A stretch of DNA of 64,000 bases from Eleginops maclovinus (lineage: Eukaryota > Chordata > Actinopteri > Perciformes > Eleginopidae): contig NC_086352.1 of assembly GCF_036324505.1 (NCBI RefSeq), positions 19,465,637-19,529,636 on the forward strand, given 5' to 3'. The position numbers and the translations under genes are program-made. Of the stretch, positions 11,701 through 25,959 are shown one piece after another (the first letter of the stretch is position 1; each line of letters begins with the position of its first letter). Below the pieces are notes generated by a model that made no database searches, was not told the DNA's origin, and saw only the letters and a list, made by a program, of their open reading frames with translations.

Positions 11701-14700
11701 AAATCTAAGGTAACAACAACTTTTCATCTTCCAAGAACATTATATGTATACTTTCTATATCACATGCAGAAACAAATTGTATTTTGTATTCTCATTCAAA
11801 TATTACCAAACTAATTACACTTAAATACCTGTGCATTCAGTTATGAGTTTGCTTGACATCCCTGTAGTTTGTTTTCTCCAGGAATGTCTTCTCTAATAAT
11901 CTCCATCTGCATTTCACTCAGCAAACACATTCTGTGAGAAACATTGTGGCAGCAAATACCTGGCCGCCTTTATCAATACACAGCTGAGAGTAGACAGGAC
12001 CTTGTGCGGTGGTTAAAGTGGGGGGGATGGGTGAGATTTACAGTTTCCTTTACCAGGTAATGTCTCCTGTTGTGAAACAATGTGACAGAAAATCAGTACA
12101 GCTGTGATGGCTCAGCAGTGTTCTTTGCGCCTCTACATTCTCCTCCAGGAGCTTATCCAAAGCCCACCTCAAATGTACTGTATGTAGCCTGCGGATGACT
12201 CATCCTCCGGAGAATGAGCTGTATGGTGCAGGTAGCCTTGCAAATAAACATTTCACCATTTGCAGAGTCTACTGAAGTACTTTGCTGACTTATAGTCTGA
12301 ACCCACAGACTGCAAATACAAAGTCTGACAAACCAATTCTGTTTTATTCAGTCAGTAAATTCAGTCGGCGTTAAAGACTCTCCTGTGTTAACATGTCCCT
12401 TCTGTGTTACACATGTAATCCCTGTATCGCTTAAACACACAGCAATGAGGCATCACTTAGTGCTCCAGAATTTTTAGTCATTTTGTTTATTGAAACTGAA
12501 AATTTGTCATCATTGCAGCAATTGCCATGGAGACAGGGTTAAGTCCCAAACCTACTGGTATATTACAGTGCATGAGTGTATGCTCATTACCCTTTACCAC
12601 AACTTCCAGGAAACACTGCACACTGAGTGGATGGGTGACTCCCCCTCTTTAGCAGGGTTCGGGAATATGCAGACATTTAAATGATATTTGTTTCTCGGCA
12701 GCCTTTTACACCTTTTCCCTCAAACAGCCCTCATATCCTCCCATGCTCCTCATTCAGTTTGCAGCATCCTGTTGTTAGTTGTCTTTGCTTATGCTGTTTT
12801 ATTATCAAGTCACTAATGGCAATAATGGGTGCAATATCCATCCAATGATGATGTAGCTGAAGTGATATGTCTAAATTAATTAGATTTTAAATTAGAATGT
12901 ATTAATCCTTGGACCTGGAAATGTACCCCAGGGCTGCAAATGGTAGAAATAGTACCTCTGATACCCAGAATGCACACATGTGGGATACTAATATGAGTGG
13001 AGCACTGTTTTATGACATTTGTCAGCTTATGAATTATAACAACAAAACTATGACCGCATCCGTTATGTATGTTTAATATTATTATTGCATTCCTTCCCTG
13101 TTAGCATTCTTTTGACCCCCTTGGGTTTATCTTGTGACCCCTTGGACCACTAGGTTGGTTTGACTGAGGACCTACTTTCTGTGAAGCAACAATGTGAAAC
13201 ACAAGGCAACTATGCTGCCCACTAAGTGAAAATGTAAATCTGTCACACAGTGCGGTGTGGGTGACTGGCTGCCTGTGCGCTGGGGTGTGGCAAAGTTAAT
13301 GTGACGGTGTTTAGGACGTCCACCTGCAGGGTGGTTGGACACAGCACAGCTACTAAGGTCCCTTATCCATCCTGACATGTTTTTAATTCTCTAATTGAAT
13401 AAGTTCTTACAAAGAAAGTCAGTTTGAAATAAAGTTAGAGCCACTACACACCCATGTAACGCCCACATTGTTTAGCCTGATTAGAGCTCCTCTCAGGACT
13501 GTGTGGGTGTGAACGGGCTTTGCTTGATCCACATCTACATCACTTTACAGTCAGGGAACTTCAGCTTAACACCTTTTGTAAATTCTATTAGAACATCCAA
13601 ATAGTTTGGACTACTAATAAAGTATTAGTCACGACAGGTAATGAGAAAAATCTAAATTAGTATTCTCCCACACTGAAAGTCCTTAATAATTTAAAGATAG
13701 ATTGAGGTCAATTTTATTATCCCACACAGAGACATTTGTCTAGTGGTCCAGTCATGAGGACAATGTTAACGTTCAGATAGGCTCTAAACAAAAACGATAA
13801 CAATTAGTGTCAGCAATCATTGGACGTGAATCCGATCTTTTTCAAAATCAAAACTAAAACACTTCATCATTGCAACTGGATGCAAAGTCCCTCTCTATAG
13901 AACGTATTATTGTCCCTGAATCCAAAGGTTATTTAAGCTTTATCAGGCTTCTGCAACCAGTCTTTATCTTTAGCGGAATGTTAGCAGTACATTCTATAAT
14001 TGGTTGTTTTTATCGAAAATGCTCTATTCAATATCTTCATGTTCATAGGCTTATACTGTTGACTATTGAGGACTTGTTCTAGATCACTGACGTAACCCCT
14101 ACCACCGGCAAATTTACATTTCTGCTGAGGTGCAGGCACAAAAAATATTTGGTTAAGTTTGGTGAAAGCTCGAGGTTTGGGTTTGATACAGTACGAAAGT
14201 AAGGTTGGGTCAACTTTTTTCGTAGTGAAAGGTAAAGAACTCGTGTCATCTGTAAGTAAAAGGTTTTTAGCTATATTTTTCACATTTGTATTTTTGTCTT
14301 AAGTACATTTCTGTAGGTTGGGATCAATAAAATTATCATCTTAATGTGACGAGGACAACTGCTTCAAAGCTGGTCTACATGTTAAACAGATAACCACAGG
14401 GTTGAGGTTAAGGTTCATCCTGGGCCTGTCTTTAAAAAGAAAAAGAGTATTTAGCTACAGTAGATTTTCTTGGGCTGTTAGGTCTCTGGCACTGTATTAC
14501 TGTTGGATGTAGTAGTTTGTGTACATGTCTATTTCTTTTAGTGTTTACACAGTTTTAAAATGCAATCAAAAGGTTTAACTTCAGGTGTTTTTAGTTGGGC
14601 TTGAAAGCCAGTAAAGTAGCTAACTGCACTTTTGATAGCGGAAATATAACCACTACTGGTTATGTTGTTTTTCTCTGTCAGCATCTTGTTCTTGATTTAG

Positions 14701-17700
14701 GAGAGTAGTTACATGTTTACAGAGCTAGTGACTTTAATTGAGGCAATTTCTTTTTCTCACGTATCACACATTTTGTACAAGGTGTAGTTCTGTATAAATA
14801 TACAATATTGTTTTAATGTTATACAACTCATAGTAATATGGTTATTTATAGTTTTGCTTCGAGTGACTGAAAAAACTCTAAATGCCCTCATGACAATTTC
14901 TTATTGTTTTATTTTACTATAGTTAAAGTTGGATAGAAATTATGAATTGATATCACACTGCAGAAAGCTTAACACTTTTGACAAGGCTTCTTTTAAGAAT
15001 GTGATGCCTATGGGTGACATTTTTTTATGAATGACACATAATAGTTTAAAGCTTATTTCATGATCATGTCAGTTTTGATGAGAGTGCTCATGCACACTCT
15101 TTTAAATTAGGTTTTACCATGGATTTTATAGTAGCTATACTGTATGTGGGCTGGTATCTGCAGACAGAGCTTAATTAAATGTTCTCCTGTCTTCTATAGC
15201 CTTTCACTTTATTACATTTACAGAAAAATGCTCCTGCTTTGTATAAAGAGGAAGAAAAGTTCCATATAAACTTGGTTGTGAACTTTAAGAAATCAGGCAG
15301 TATATGCATCCAACCACACATTTCATTTCTCCTCCCACCTTTCATGTGTTCCTCCCTAAAATGAGTGTGGGAGGGAGGGAGGCTGACACATAGAGGGCTT
15401 CTCTGTCAGATGACATGAAGCTGCACTTCCAGACCAAAGCAGCTGTTTGATAAATAACATGCGTGGCTCCGAGTGCACTATACGTCTCAGAGACTCAAAA
15501 TGTGGCCCTCAGTCTTTGTCTCTTTGACACACTCCCTGTACACAGCCACACACATACACACATACTGTACGCACAAACTAAATCTCTTTTTCTGACCCTT
15601 TTCTCTCTCACCTTGATTAAAAAACAATATCCATCTTATAACTGCAAGTTATCCAGACACCCACACTCATTTGCAGTGAAAGGCAAATGACCCTGGTGAT
15701 GAGTCACTGCATTCACTCAGAGACTTGCTCTATTCAACACGCTGAAATCTCTTAAGGCAGAGTGAAGCAGTGGTTCTCACCGTTGTGCCTCTGAGTGAGC
15801 TCAGGTGTGCCATGACGTTTGTCTCAAATGTTAAAAAAGAAAACTGAATAAGTCAAGTAAAAATATCTCGTAGCGTAATTTAAATCGTGTGAAATGATTT
15901 CCCATCCATACATTGCAATTAAAAATGGCTCCCTTCCCCTGTGATCATACTGCACTTTATAAAACATCTCAGCCAATCAATAATTATGTTTTCCTTCAGA
16001 AGTTAGTTTCTTGGGTAAACATTGTTCATAGTACATAATCAAGCCTGGCACAGTAAATGTGCTCTGTAGGGTAGCTGTGATAATTATTATGGGGAAATGG
16101 CAGCTGTATTTTATTTATCAAGCATTTAATTGCATGTACAACAAATTCAAAACGCTCTGCTGCATTTCTTTTGTTAGTCAACCTGGATTTCTCAGAAACT
16201 AACGCACATTTTAGTCACTTTTAATCTGAAATGATCTCCAAATATATCTATTTTTTTACAACCTCTGTTAATGAAGTGACGTCTTACAGCTCCACGTTGC
16301 ACGTTGTCAGTGTTTGATGTTTTCACTTGAGAGATTGGTTAGAGAAAACTGAAAAAAGCAAATTCCCCTGAATTCATAGTGTGATATTCTTCAAGGTGTC
16401 CGACACCACAGGTTGGAAACCAATGCAAAATTATTAACAGGTTTTGGTAGATATGTAAATTAATTAAATAAATGTAATTTAATTGAATAGATATTGTGTT
16501 TTTCGGCAAAAACACTGAAATAAATCATCATGTGTCCAATCGCAATATTGCAAACATCAAAACTATAAATAACAGCTAAAATTGTTAGTTTGTTGATAAG
16601 TTGATTGGCAGAAAAGGTACTGGAACAATTATTGTTGAATATTTGTCTAAATTACCAGAATTCATTGGATCGTGTCTGATAAAGAATGTGGATTGTTGAT
16701 CAGACAAAATTTGCAGTCTGAACAAAACAACTTACATTATTAAATCTATATGTAAATATAAATTAATCAAAAGATCAATTGAAAATGAAAGTACTGCAAG
16801 TTACAGCCCTGAACAACATGGATAAATAATGTTATTGAATTCTTAGAAGATTTCTCACAGGAAACCCTCATCTTGATGTATGTAAGTTCAGTGTTTTAGT
16901 TTTTATTGGATGAACTTTGAGTTGCTTATGATTCAGGTGTCTTTGTGTTTGTTTAAATGTGAGTCGTGTCAGAGAGTGTGCAGGCGGTAGGATGACTTTC
17001 TTCTTATTTTTTTCTTGGCATGGAAAAACTTTCTAAGCAATTTATTTCACAGGAATTTAAAAGATGCAGGCAACAGATGTTCAAACCAAACGGACTAAGT
17101 TTTATCTGAGGTAACAGTAAACCGTTTCCAGTCTGTCTGACCACAGTTTGTACAAGACTCTTTGCTTCAAAAACCTGAATGAACCTGAGACTCATTTTTG
17201 GGCATTAGGCCTGAGGGCTGCAAGTGTTATCTGGCTGCATCAAGTTTACTTTGTTTAAGAAAAGAAAGAATAGTGGAGTGGGGGAGGGAGTGTAACGGGA
17301 GTCTTTAACAGAGAGTAAAAGGGACTGAAAGGATTTTGATCCAGTGATATTATATATCTGTCCTGGTCAGGCCAGACAAAAGCACACAGCAAACCACCAG
17401 AGAGAGAGCAAAGCATGTCATCTGAATAGTATGTCTTCTTTGCAGTGTTGTACATCCAAAGCCTTTGTGTGCCTGAATTTGGCTGCTAGAAGGCACAAAG
17501 GAGGCAGTTTGTTCGCCCCTGACAAGTGTGCTTTTATTTGCGGCGGCCCTTTGATGTATAGAGAAACTTTGGCTGGGATATCTCTTGCAGACAAATGCAC
17601 GAGAAATCCCACTCCTTTGTATTATCCTTAACAATCCCCTCACCATTCACTGCAAAGCTTTTATTCCCTTTAAGGCCTTTATTTTAAACTTTGTGCCTAC

Positions 17701-20700
17701 TGTCTGTCTGTCAACTGTAATGGGGAATCTTGTTTGACTTTATTGTTCAGAGGGGGGGGGTTGAAGGGAAGTTGGGGGCATGCAGTTCAGATATCAAACA
17801 ACATCACCTGGCCATGTGACATTGTTTATCAAGAAGGTTTGGTGTTTACAGCATCAACTACAGTAAAAGTAAAACCTTGAAAAACTTAAGCAGAACACAG
17901 ACATGGGCAGCAAAGTAAATGATGGTTCAGCGACGCAGAAACAAACCATTTCAGAAGAGTTTCACAAAAAACAGACAATAAAGGATAGAAATGAAACAGG
18001 ACACCAAGAGCACTTAGGAATGTCTGCAACATGGCAGTTTAGCAACAAACAGGTGAAGTATGGATAGACATTAGTGTTCTCACTCTCTAGAAGAGGAGCT
18101 GTTGTTAGTGAATTCTCTGGCCTTGTACATTACATGCACCATTCATTTCATCTTGTCCACCCCTTCTATTTTCCTTTGCAGTTTAAAGTAAAGGTTGAAC
18201 CAAAACTTTGCCAATTTAGTTGAAATCAACTCTCATCTAAACCATGTGGAAAACTGAATCTAGGTGTTTTAATGGTGATTGAGTGCCTGGCTATTTACTG
18301 GCAGGTGTTAGCACTTCCTTGAGTCTTTTTTATCACAATTGAATTTCCAGGCAATCAATGAAGGTTCAACTACCGCCACAATTTGTTAGGATCAACCAAT
18401 AACCATCTCATCTGAAAATTGAAGCAAATGCAGAAGTGCCTTAAACTTTAAAAATGATCCTAAATACCCTGCAGGTGGTAACTCCACTTGTTGCAAAAAC
18501 AGTTTGATGTATAGAAGTCTATAAGAAAGTGATTCTAATTTTCACTTTATTTATTGTCTCAGATTATATTAATAACTTTAACTCGTTCCGAGAGTGATTT
18601 CTGTTCATAAAAGGCCAACGTTACATTTTGCCGAATTGCGTTTATAAGAATTTGATAACACTTTGCTTGACGTTCTTGTGTATTTGCTGGTTGGGAAAAC
18701 AATGGGCAACTTCCGCTACAAAGCTGAGGCTTCAGAATCCTAGTCCACAAACCAATGGGTGTCGCCCTCTTGACTATAGTATGTCCACTTCTTATTATAT
18801 GGATAGGATGGGCTTTGTGCTCGTTTTTATCTCCATTAATTTGCCTGATTAATATTTCACTATTGAAATATCTGTCAGCTTGTTTTTTTAAACAATTAAC
18901 AGAATTTACAGGATAGATTTCCTAATTACCTCAAACACATCTTGGGCATTTTTATGATGTTGTTAATTAGGGGCTAATATATGCACAGCAGACTTACATG
19001 TAAAAGTGACAACAAGATGTTTATTTTGTTGTAATCCAAACCAATTTAAGTATGGAAGTCCTTTAGGCGTCTTTCTTTTAAAGTGTTCTAATTATCAATT
19101 ATTCAGTTTTAATTTCCCCAAAACATTTGCAGGGAGGTTAATCTGAAATAAATCGCATTTCACAAATCACAAGTAAACTGATTTTTTTTAAAGTGTTTTC
19201 ATAAGAAACGATGTTATTATAAGGTCCATGAAGTAGCTGTGCTGGAGCGTTCCGTGAGGTCTAATCTATCTGCAAATGAAGATCATTTGATTTGATTGAA
19301 AACTCCTCCCGAGCTACTGAATTGACCTTGTGTGGAGATTGTTGCTTAAATGCTGATTTCACTTTTGAAAATGAGCTTAGAAGTTTAAGTAGGTGTTACA
19401 CTATGCTTTTCCACTTTGTTTGAGAGTGTCCCCAAACATAAACTTTATTAAAACCAGGCACTCCATCGGACAAGGGAAAGTTCACACAGTAACACCTTGA
19501 AACGACCCAGAACACAGTCAGTGTTACACCGTTGTTACTGAGCAGTTGGGACTTCAGTGACTCTGTGCAGATGCCCTTTGACAGTTTTTGTTGAGGCAGA
19601 GCACAGTGTTACTTCCCTACGCAGCTTTCCTCAGTCAGTCCATGTATTTTAACCGACAGCCTCCAAGTCACGATCCTCCACCTCCTCTGCAGGCTTCAGC
19701 TTCTGTCTTTTACATCAGACGACCAGTAAAAGAGCTAAAACTCTTGACCCGTCCGTTCCTGGGCGCCCACAAGTGCTTAAGCAGATAAAGATTATATTCA
19801 TCACAAAGGCATTTTAGTATGGGGGTCAGAAAATAGGGCTTTTACATAAAGACATTGAAAAACGTTTTTGTTTTAAAGCCTGAGTAATGCTGATATGCAG
19901 GGTTGCTGACCCTTTCTGACTGTTTATTTTTAAGTTGGCTTACACTGGATTTTACAACAAGATATGTACTATGGTTAGTGGTTGTTCTGGAAACTGTTAC
20001 ACTGACAAGGTGACAATGTTTAAGTGGTAATACTAAAGTCAGATTGCGTAATTAACCTTATTAATACATATGTCACACTTAAAAATGACAACAACAAATA
20101 TTTGTATTGAATTTATTCAATGGTTTGTTTGTATTTTCCAATACTTTAAATAATTTGAATCCCATTTGTCTTCAGTAAGCTTTCAATTCCTGGAACACTT
20201 ATTTTGAATAGTAAAACTTTGCAGTGTGATTTTCCGCCCCGGTTCAAATATAAAATAATACTAAACGTACCATGACATCAGAAATGTCCTTTTGTTTTTT
20301 CATCTGGTTCTTGTCAATTATGTCACTATTCAAATTGGTTGGTCTAAGTTTTCCCCCACAGTCAAACATGTTTTGTTGTTTGCTGTCTCAGTTTTTATAT
20401 GCTAAAAAGGAGTGGCTTTCAATGGCAACCAAAGCCTAATAATTGATTGCCAATTTCTCAAAATTCAAATGGCAACCCGGCTTCTCTTAATGTCCAGCAC
20501 GGCTGACTAACTTATATGACAAACTAAGGGGTCCTGTCTCAACAACCATGTGCTGCTTCAGTCCCCATCACTGCTGTCATTTGCTGTCTTTGTCATTTGA
20601 CAAAATCCCGCAAAGTGAATATCAGAAATCATTATCTACCACATAACTCATCAGATTGTATCCCATTCTTGCTGTGGAATCACTTATGTAAATATGCAAG

Positions 20701-23700
20701 CTATTAAAATCACCACACTTGGTATGTTGCTACCGTGGTAAGTCTTATCATTCAGTTTGTGCCTTTTTGAAGGCACTGTGGTATGTAAAAAAGGACAATG
20801 ATAAAGTCACCAAATTTATATGAAAATCACACTCCAGATGCAGAAAAGACTTAAAAATTATTGTTTCTCATTTCCTCGTAGAGTTCAGCAGAAAGCGGGA
20901 AGGAATGACAATCATGAAATGTGAACTTCTCTGTCGACGTGTGTTACATACATGTATATGTGCTGCGTTGAAGGTCAGTGCCTCGTACTTCTCCTTTGCA
21001 ATATTTGGCTGATCATAAAGGGGCTACCATTTGCAGAGTTGCCGTCCATGCAAAATTTCAGGTCACTACCATTGGGATCAAATATGCCTTTGGCTAAGCA
21101 ACAAGATGCAAATACATCTATTCAAATTCGCACCACTCCATATACATCCGCGCTTACACAAACACTCGCACACAATCTCATGTCAGTGCACCACGTTGCA
21201 GGGTTGAAGTACAGGGGCGATACATGATCTGACATAGGATTCAATAAATATTTTGGTGTTTATTTTGTTGTCCAATAAATGCAAATTATCATTGACATTC
21301 TCGTTAATTTAAATACAAAAATGTGTGTTTACCTTCCCTGTTGCATATCTGGCAGCTCCTCAGTCTAGTGTCAGGCCCATATTACTGTCTCACCCAGGCC
21401 CTCATAAAGCTAATGGCAGACAGGCAGCATCCTCCTCTGCAGGCTGTCGAGCAGACTAGGTTAGTCAGAGTTAAGAGATCAATGCATTATATGTCACATC
21501 CAGAGCTCCAGATGTCTCCCCTAAGGCACTCAAGACAGAGTTTACATAGTCACCTGATGTTTAACTGGTAAAAGATAGTCAGGATCAGAAGGATGGTAGT
21601 GTGCACAGATACACCCTCAATATCACACCAGCACATCCAGTCCCATTTCAGCCTGCCGAGCCACTGGGGCAACCCAAATATCATCCATCCTGTCACCGTC
21701 CATCAAAACTATACATAGAAACAGGGAAATTAGCACAAATGCAGCACTTGCCATCAGTCTGAAGTATGGTGGCAGTAGGGGGATTATTTACGGGCTGCAT
21801 TACTTTCTGAAGACCTGAGCTCTGAGTCACCAACCAAGCCTGATAATTAATTCCTCACTCCATAGAAATATTATGAAGCTCCATGACAGAATGACAGATG
21901 TACAGCAAGAAGCACATTGTCAACAGGGTGACTGGATTAAGGTATTTTGACTGGTTTATTATTGGGAAATTATGTTTTATGTAAATGAATGAAGACTTTA
22001 TATAGGTAGCAGTTAAAAAATGTTCTACCAGCTACACTGTGTTTGATCAAAGGGTGAATACTGAAAACATGAGGTCCAATAGTTTGATGTACTGTTGTGT
22101 AATCAGTATTTGTTGTTTTTGTCTGCTCTTTGTTTGTCCCAGAGCTCAACTTCCTGTAGATACAAGAGGTTGGGGGGAGATGCTCTGGGATCTGACAGTA
22201 AGAGATAACCTGCCATCAGCGGGCTTCTATTTTTAACTGCAGGTACTAGTAACGCATGACGTGGGACTCTTGTTATCAATATTTATGGACCAAAGATTAA
22301 GACAGAGTAATGATACACGTAGCCACTGACTGGATCCATCCTCGCCTAATAGTTGTCATTAAGGCAACGGGGAAGGAAAGTGCTGATAGACTAAAAAAGT
22401 TGAGGCTGGCAATTTACATTTTAGTAATGATTCTAGAGACCAGACATGGCCCAAATGTAATTAGCAGATGTAAACAGGAAAGTATGTTGACTGCAATGTT
22501 AAAATGGCTTCAAACTGTTTTTTTGTAGTTGTTTTTTCTTGTTGTTGTGGGTGATTTGTTTTGTACAGTTGTCATTTAAGAAGGTGGAGCTGGGCTTCAT
22601 TTGCAGGCTTTCATAGACAGATTGTTGGATTAAATCACTTGAGATCACACCTTAAAGGCGGATTGCGGCTTTGGAAGTAAATTCATTTTCACAATACACA
22701 GAGTAATAACAACTGTTGGTAATGAGCCCACCACTAAAGAGCGACTATTCCTGCCATTATTTTTGCAACATACATCTTCCCTCACTCTATTTACAGTACC
22801 AAATGAATATCAATCTATACCAATCTCAGTCTTTCTTTACAGACCACAGAGATCCATAATGTTGTATATTCATTTCCAAATTTATCCCACGGTGAAGCCC
22901 TTTGGCAACACATTTTAATAACACTCCATGTGCCAAAATATATTACACTCCAACACTTTAAAGTTCCAAGAGTAAGCTCAAAAGAGGTGAAGTATCTTGG
23001 CAGAGCATAGAGCAAAATGCCACGCAGTCATATGCAACCCAGGGGATGAAGTGATTGATCTGTGACCTCGGACTCCGCCATAAGATATTGTGGTGAAGAG
23101 TGCGGGGGAGGGCATGGATAGTGAAAAAGGGACGAGCATGAGTCAGTAACAGAGTCTGCGAAAAGCTGTGGGAGCAGAGTAAGTGTTAACAACATCACAA
23201 GTAGGAGCAAGTCAAGTTACCACGTCAGGAGGCAAAAAGAACTCGGAGTAGGATGATGGTAGGAGCACAAAAGGTGATGGGACACATACATCCTGACCGT
23301 TTAATCATGTGAAGAGAATGAAGGGAATTGTTCATCCACAGCAGGCTGTCCACGGCAAGCTGATATGTGTTACCTCTCTCTTTACGTCACTCCCTTTTAT
23401 TAGTAGCCTATAATGAGTAGCCACCGTGTGAAAAGCCTACATTTACAAAGGAGTGAGTTCAACGATGATAAGCTATGTGTGAATCTCCAGTCCAGCACTT
23501 GTTGCCTGTGTATGGTACATGAAAATGTACATATTTTTCTTGGCAAATAATATATGAATCTAATTTTGTCTGATTATGCCATCTTGTGTCTTTGAGACAG
23601 AAATGTATTGACACAAACTGCAAAGAAAAATTAGGTTTTTTTCCTTTTGGCCACTGCCTCTACAAGCAAGATGACAGAGTACATGCGTAGTCAGACCAAA

Positions 23701-25000
23701 TTAGAATCAACTATCTTTGCCAGGAAAAGTATTTTCAATGTGTCAGAAGTTTTGTGGTACAATATTGATAAGTGACACTGAAAACACAAAAAACTTGCAT
23801 TTTTTTCTTTCCTCTAGAGTCATAAAGCTGCAAATTAAATGATCAATCAGTGCATTTTCAGCACTTATATGAGGGAAAACAGGATAGTGTCCCCCTCTTT
23901 TAACCACTTGGGTGCCAGAGTAGCAGGTCTGAAAGATTTCAAGTTACCTTTATCACTTTGATGAACACCTTCTTTGTTTTTTCTTTTGAGAGAAGTCCAG
24001 TGATGTGTCAGTTGTGTGCTATTATCTCCTTGCAGACGCACGCCTACAGGTTCCAATAACACGCAACTCATGCGGCGTGATTTCCATAAACTATGACAAA
24101 AAAGTAATTTATACTGCAATAATGACACGTTTCTTACAAACACTCTACAGAAAGTTTGTGATGCTGGAAAAGAGTCAAGCAAATATCACCTATTACTCAT
24201 GTTACTTAGTACATTTGGGGCTTCACTTGCAAGCACAGCGCTTCGTCACTGCATAACAATCAGATGGCTGAGTGTTGGCAGTGCAACTGATGGAATTTTA
24301 CTGAAAACAGATTTCGTCTTTGAACTTCCAGTTATTCCTGATCGAAAAGTATCATCCCTGGCTTTTAACGCTCTGGTCGCTTCTGTCAGCTTAATCACGG
24401 TTCCGGAGGACGTGGATTAACTTTTTTTCTCTAACATCTACCCGGGAAAAGAAAAAAAAACGCAGTACTTTAACTGAATTTGTCAATGTAAGTATATATG
24501 TGAATGTTCAGTCCGGCAACTAAACAAAAAATAAAAGCGCAGGGGGTGCAGCAGCAACAAGTTCCTCAACAACTTGACAGCAGACACACTGGCGCTAAAA
24601 AGGTGATATTGTTGGTAGAAGTGGCTGTACATAGTACGTGTTAGAACAATCTAAATGACCAGTTTTGCGTGTGCGTAACAGGCCTTTGGCCCTTCGCCAA
24701 ATAGGGAGTTAACAGTCTATAACATAAACACGTGAATATGGATATGTGTCAGAAGTTTTTTTGTGTCTGTCGTTGTTTCTCGATGCGGATTTAAAGATAT
24801 GAGGCATTGAACGAACGATCATTCGGGAACTGATATCCCCATAAACTTGGATTGCCGTCGCTTATTTCAATCACGTAAGACCCCTAATGGCGTTGTCCGG
24901 GCGAGGGTGTTACGTATATCTGTACACGCTTTTCTGACAACCCAGGCTTGTTGATATTTGTCTTAACTGTAGAGCCACCAAGGTGTTGCCTAAGAGAGTT
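8742..25000. other. Gene-poor interval between kif18a and bdnf
   Basis: About 16 kb without a protein-coding gene I can support. All open frames are short, overlap on both strands and look like chance. The sequence is AT-rich with one GT/GGGAGA repeat (9951-10010). In other vertebrates this side of BDNF contains long-range regulatory sequence, so conserved noncoding elements could be here, but they cannot be recognised without alignment. Confidence 0.55.
9951..10010. repeat. (GT)n / (GGGAGA)n compound microsatellite
   Basis: Twelve GT units are followed by GAGTGAGGGAGAGGGAGAGGGAGAG-type purine repeats and then GTGTGC. Confidence 0.9.
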
Positions 25001-25039
25001 TAAGCACGCCGACATTGCAAAGGGTTATTAGATTCATAA

Positions 25040-25182
25040 GTCAGCGAAGTGGTGGGCGATCTACTGAGCACAGCAGAAGTTCTCATATGATGACTTCAAA
25101 CAAGACACATTACCTACCAGCATCTGTTGGAGTGAGTGGATATTAAGACACTTCTATCTCCAGGACAGCGTAGGGGAAAATG
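25040..25182 (+). other. bdnf: bdnf alternative 5' exon I (start codon-bearing exon)
   Basis: The segment contains GCATCTGTTGGAGTGAG and then TCTCCAGGACAGCG. These closely resemble the rodent Bdnf exon I stretches I remember as GCATCTGTTGGGGAGAC and TCTCCAGGACAGC. The exon ends AAAATG|gtaagt at 25182. Splicing this ATG to the coding-exon acceptor at 38223 gives ATG-TTC-CAC-CAG in frame with the main start. The result is the longer exon-I-type preproBDNF with N-terminal MFHQVRRV before the usual methionine, as in mammals. The 5' end is not determined; the stated start is approximate. Confidence 0.72.
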
Positions 25183-25852
25183 GTAAGTAGCAATGGAAAC
25201 ACACAGCATATAAAGGATGATTACCAGTAAATAGTCGTGCTTGCTATTTAGTCTGACAACGCATTGCTGGAAGGGTTGGACTCAGAGGCTACTTGAGAAA
25301 CTCAGTATCGAGACCCATGTCTGATGAGGCTGATGTTGACAAAGCTTGTGTAAAAAAAAAAGGTTGTGTGGCATTTCTTCGGCTCAGGATATGCCGGTAC
25401 ACTGAGAGAGGTAAGGAAATATTACATTGTGTCTGCGCGCAATGTGTGGATGTGCTGTAGGCTGGAGACTAGTCTTGGAGGGCTGTGTGTTGGCAGTGAG
25501 CTCTTAATATTTTATGCATGTATGTATGTTCTTTTCTTGCGGTGCCCATGCTTAAAAAAAGCAACATGTGCCACTTAACTGTGACACCTGCCATAAACAT
25601 GACATTAAGAACAATAGGGCTCAGTATCAGCGTGGCCATTAGGCGTGAGAGTGAAGCCTTTTTTTAAGGCAACTGTTTACTGTAGCTTGAACCGGCATTT
25701 GTGATATAGGTGTTGTTATCTGTAAGGAAATGTCCGACCAACATGTGATCAAATATTAACAGGACTGGTTTGGCAAGGGGAGGGATACACGTGACAAGAC
25801 GCGGGGAAGCAGCAGAGTAAAAAAGCAGTTTAAAGTGGGCACTCAAACAAAA

Positions 25853-25853
<1 letters not shown>

Positions 25854-25934
<81 letters not shown>
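25854..25934. repeat. (AT)n microsatellite
   Basis: About 80 bp of alternating AT interrupted once by AAAT, lying between bdnf exon I and the RE1 element. Confidence 0.95.
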
Positions 25935-25936
<2 letters not shown>

Positions 25937-25959
25937 GTGGACCCTCATAGTTACCCTGG

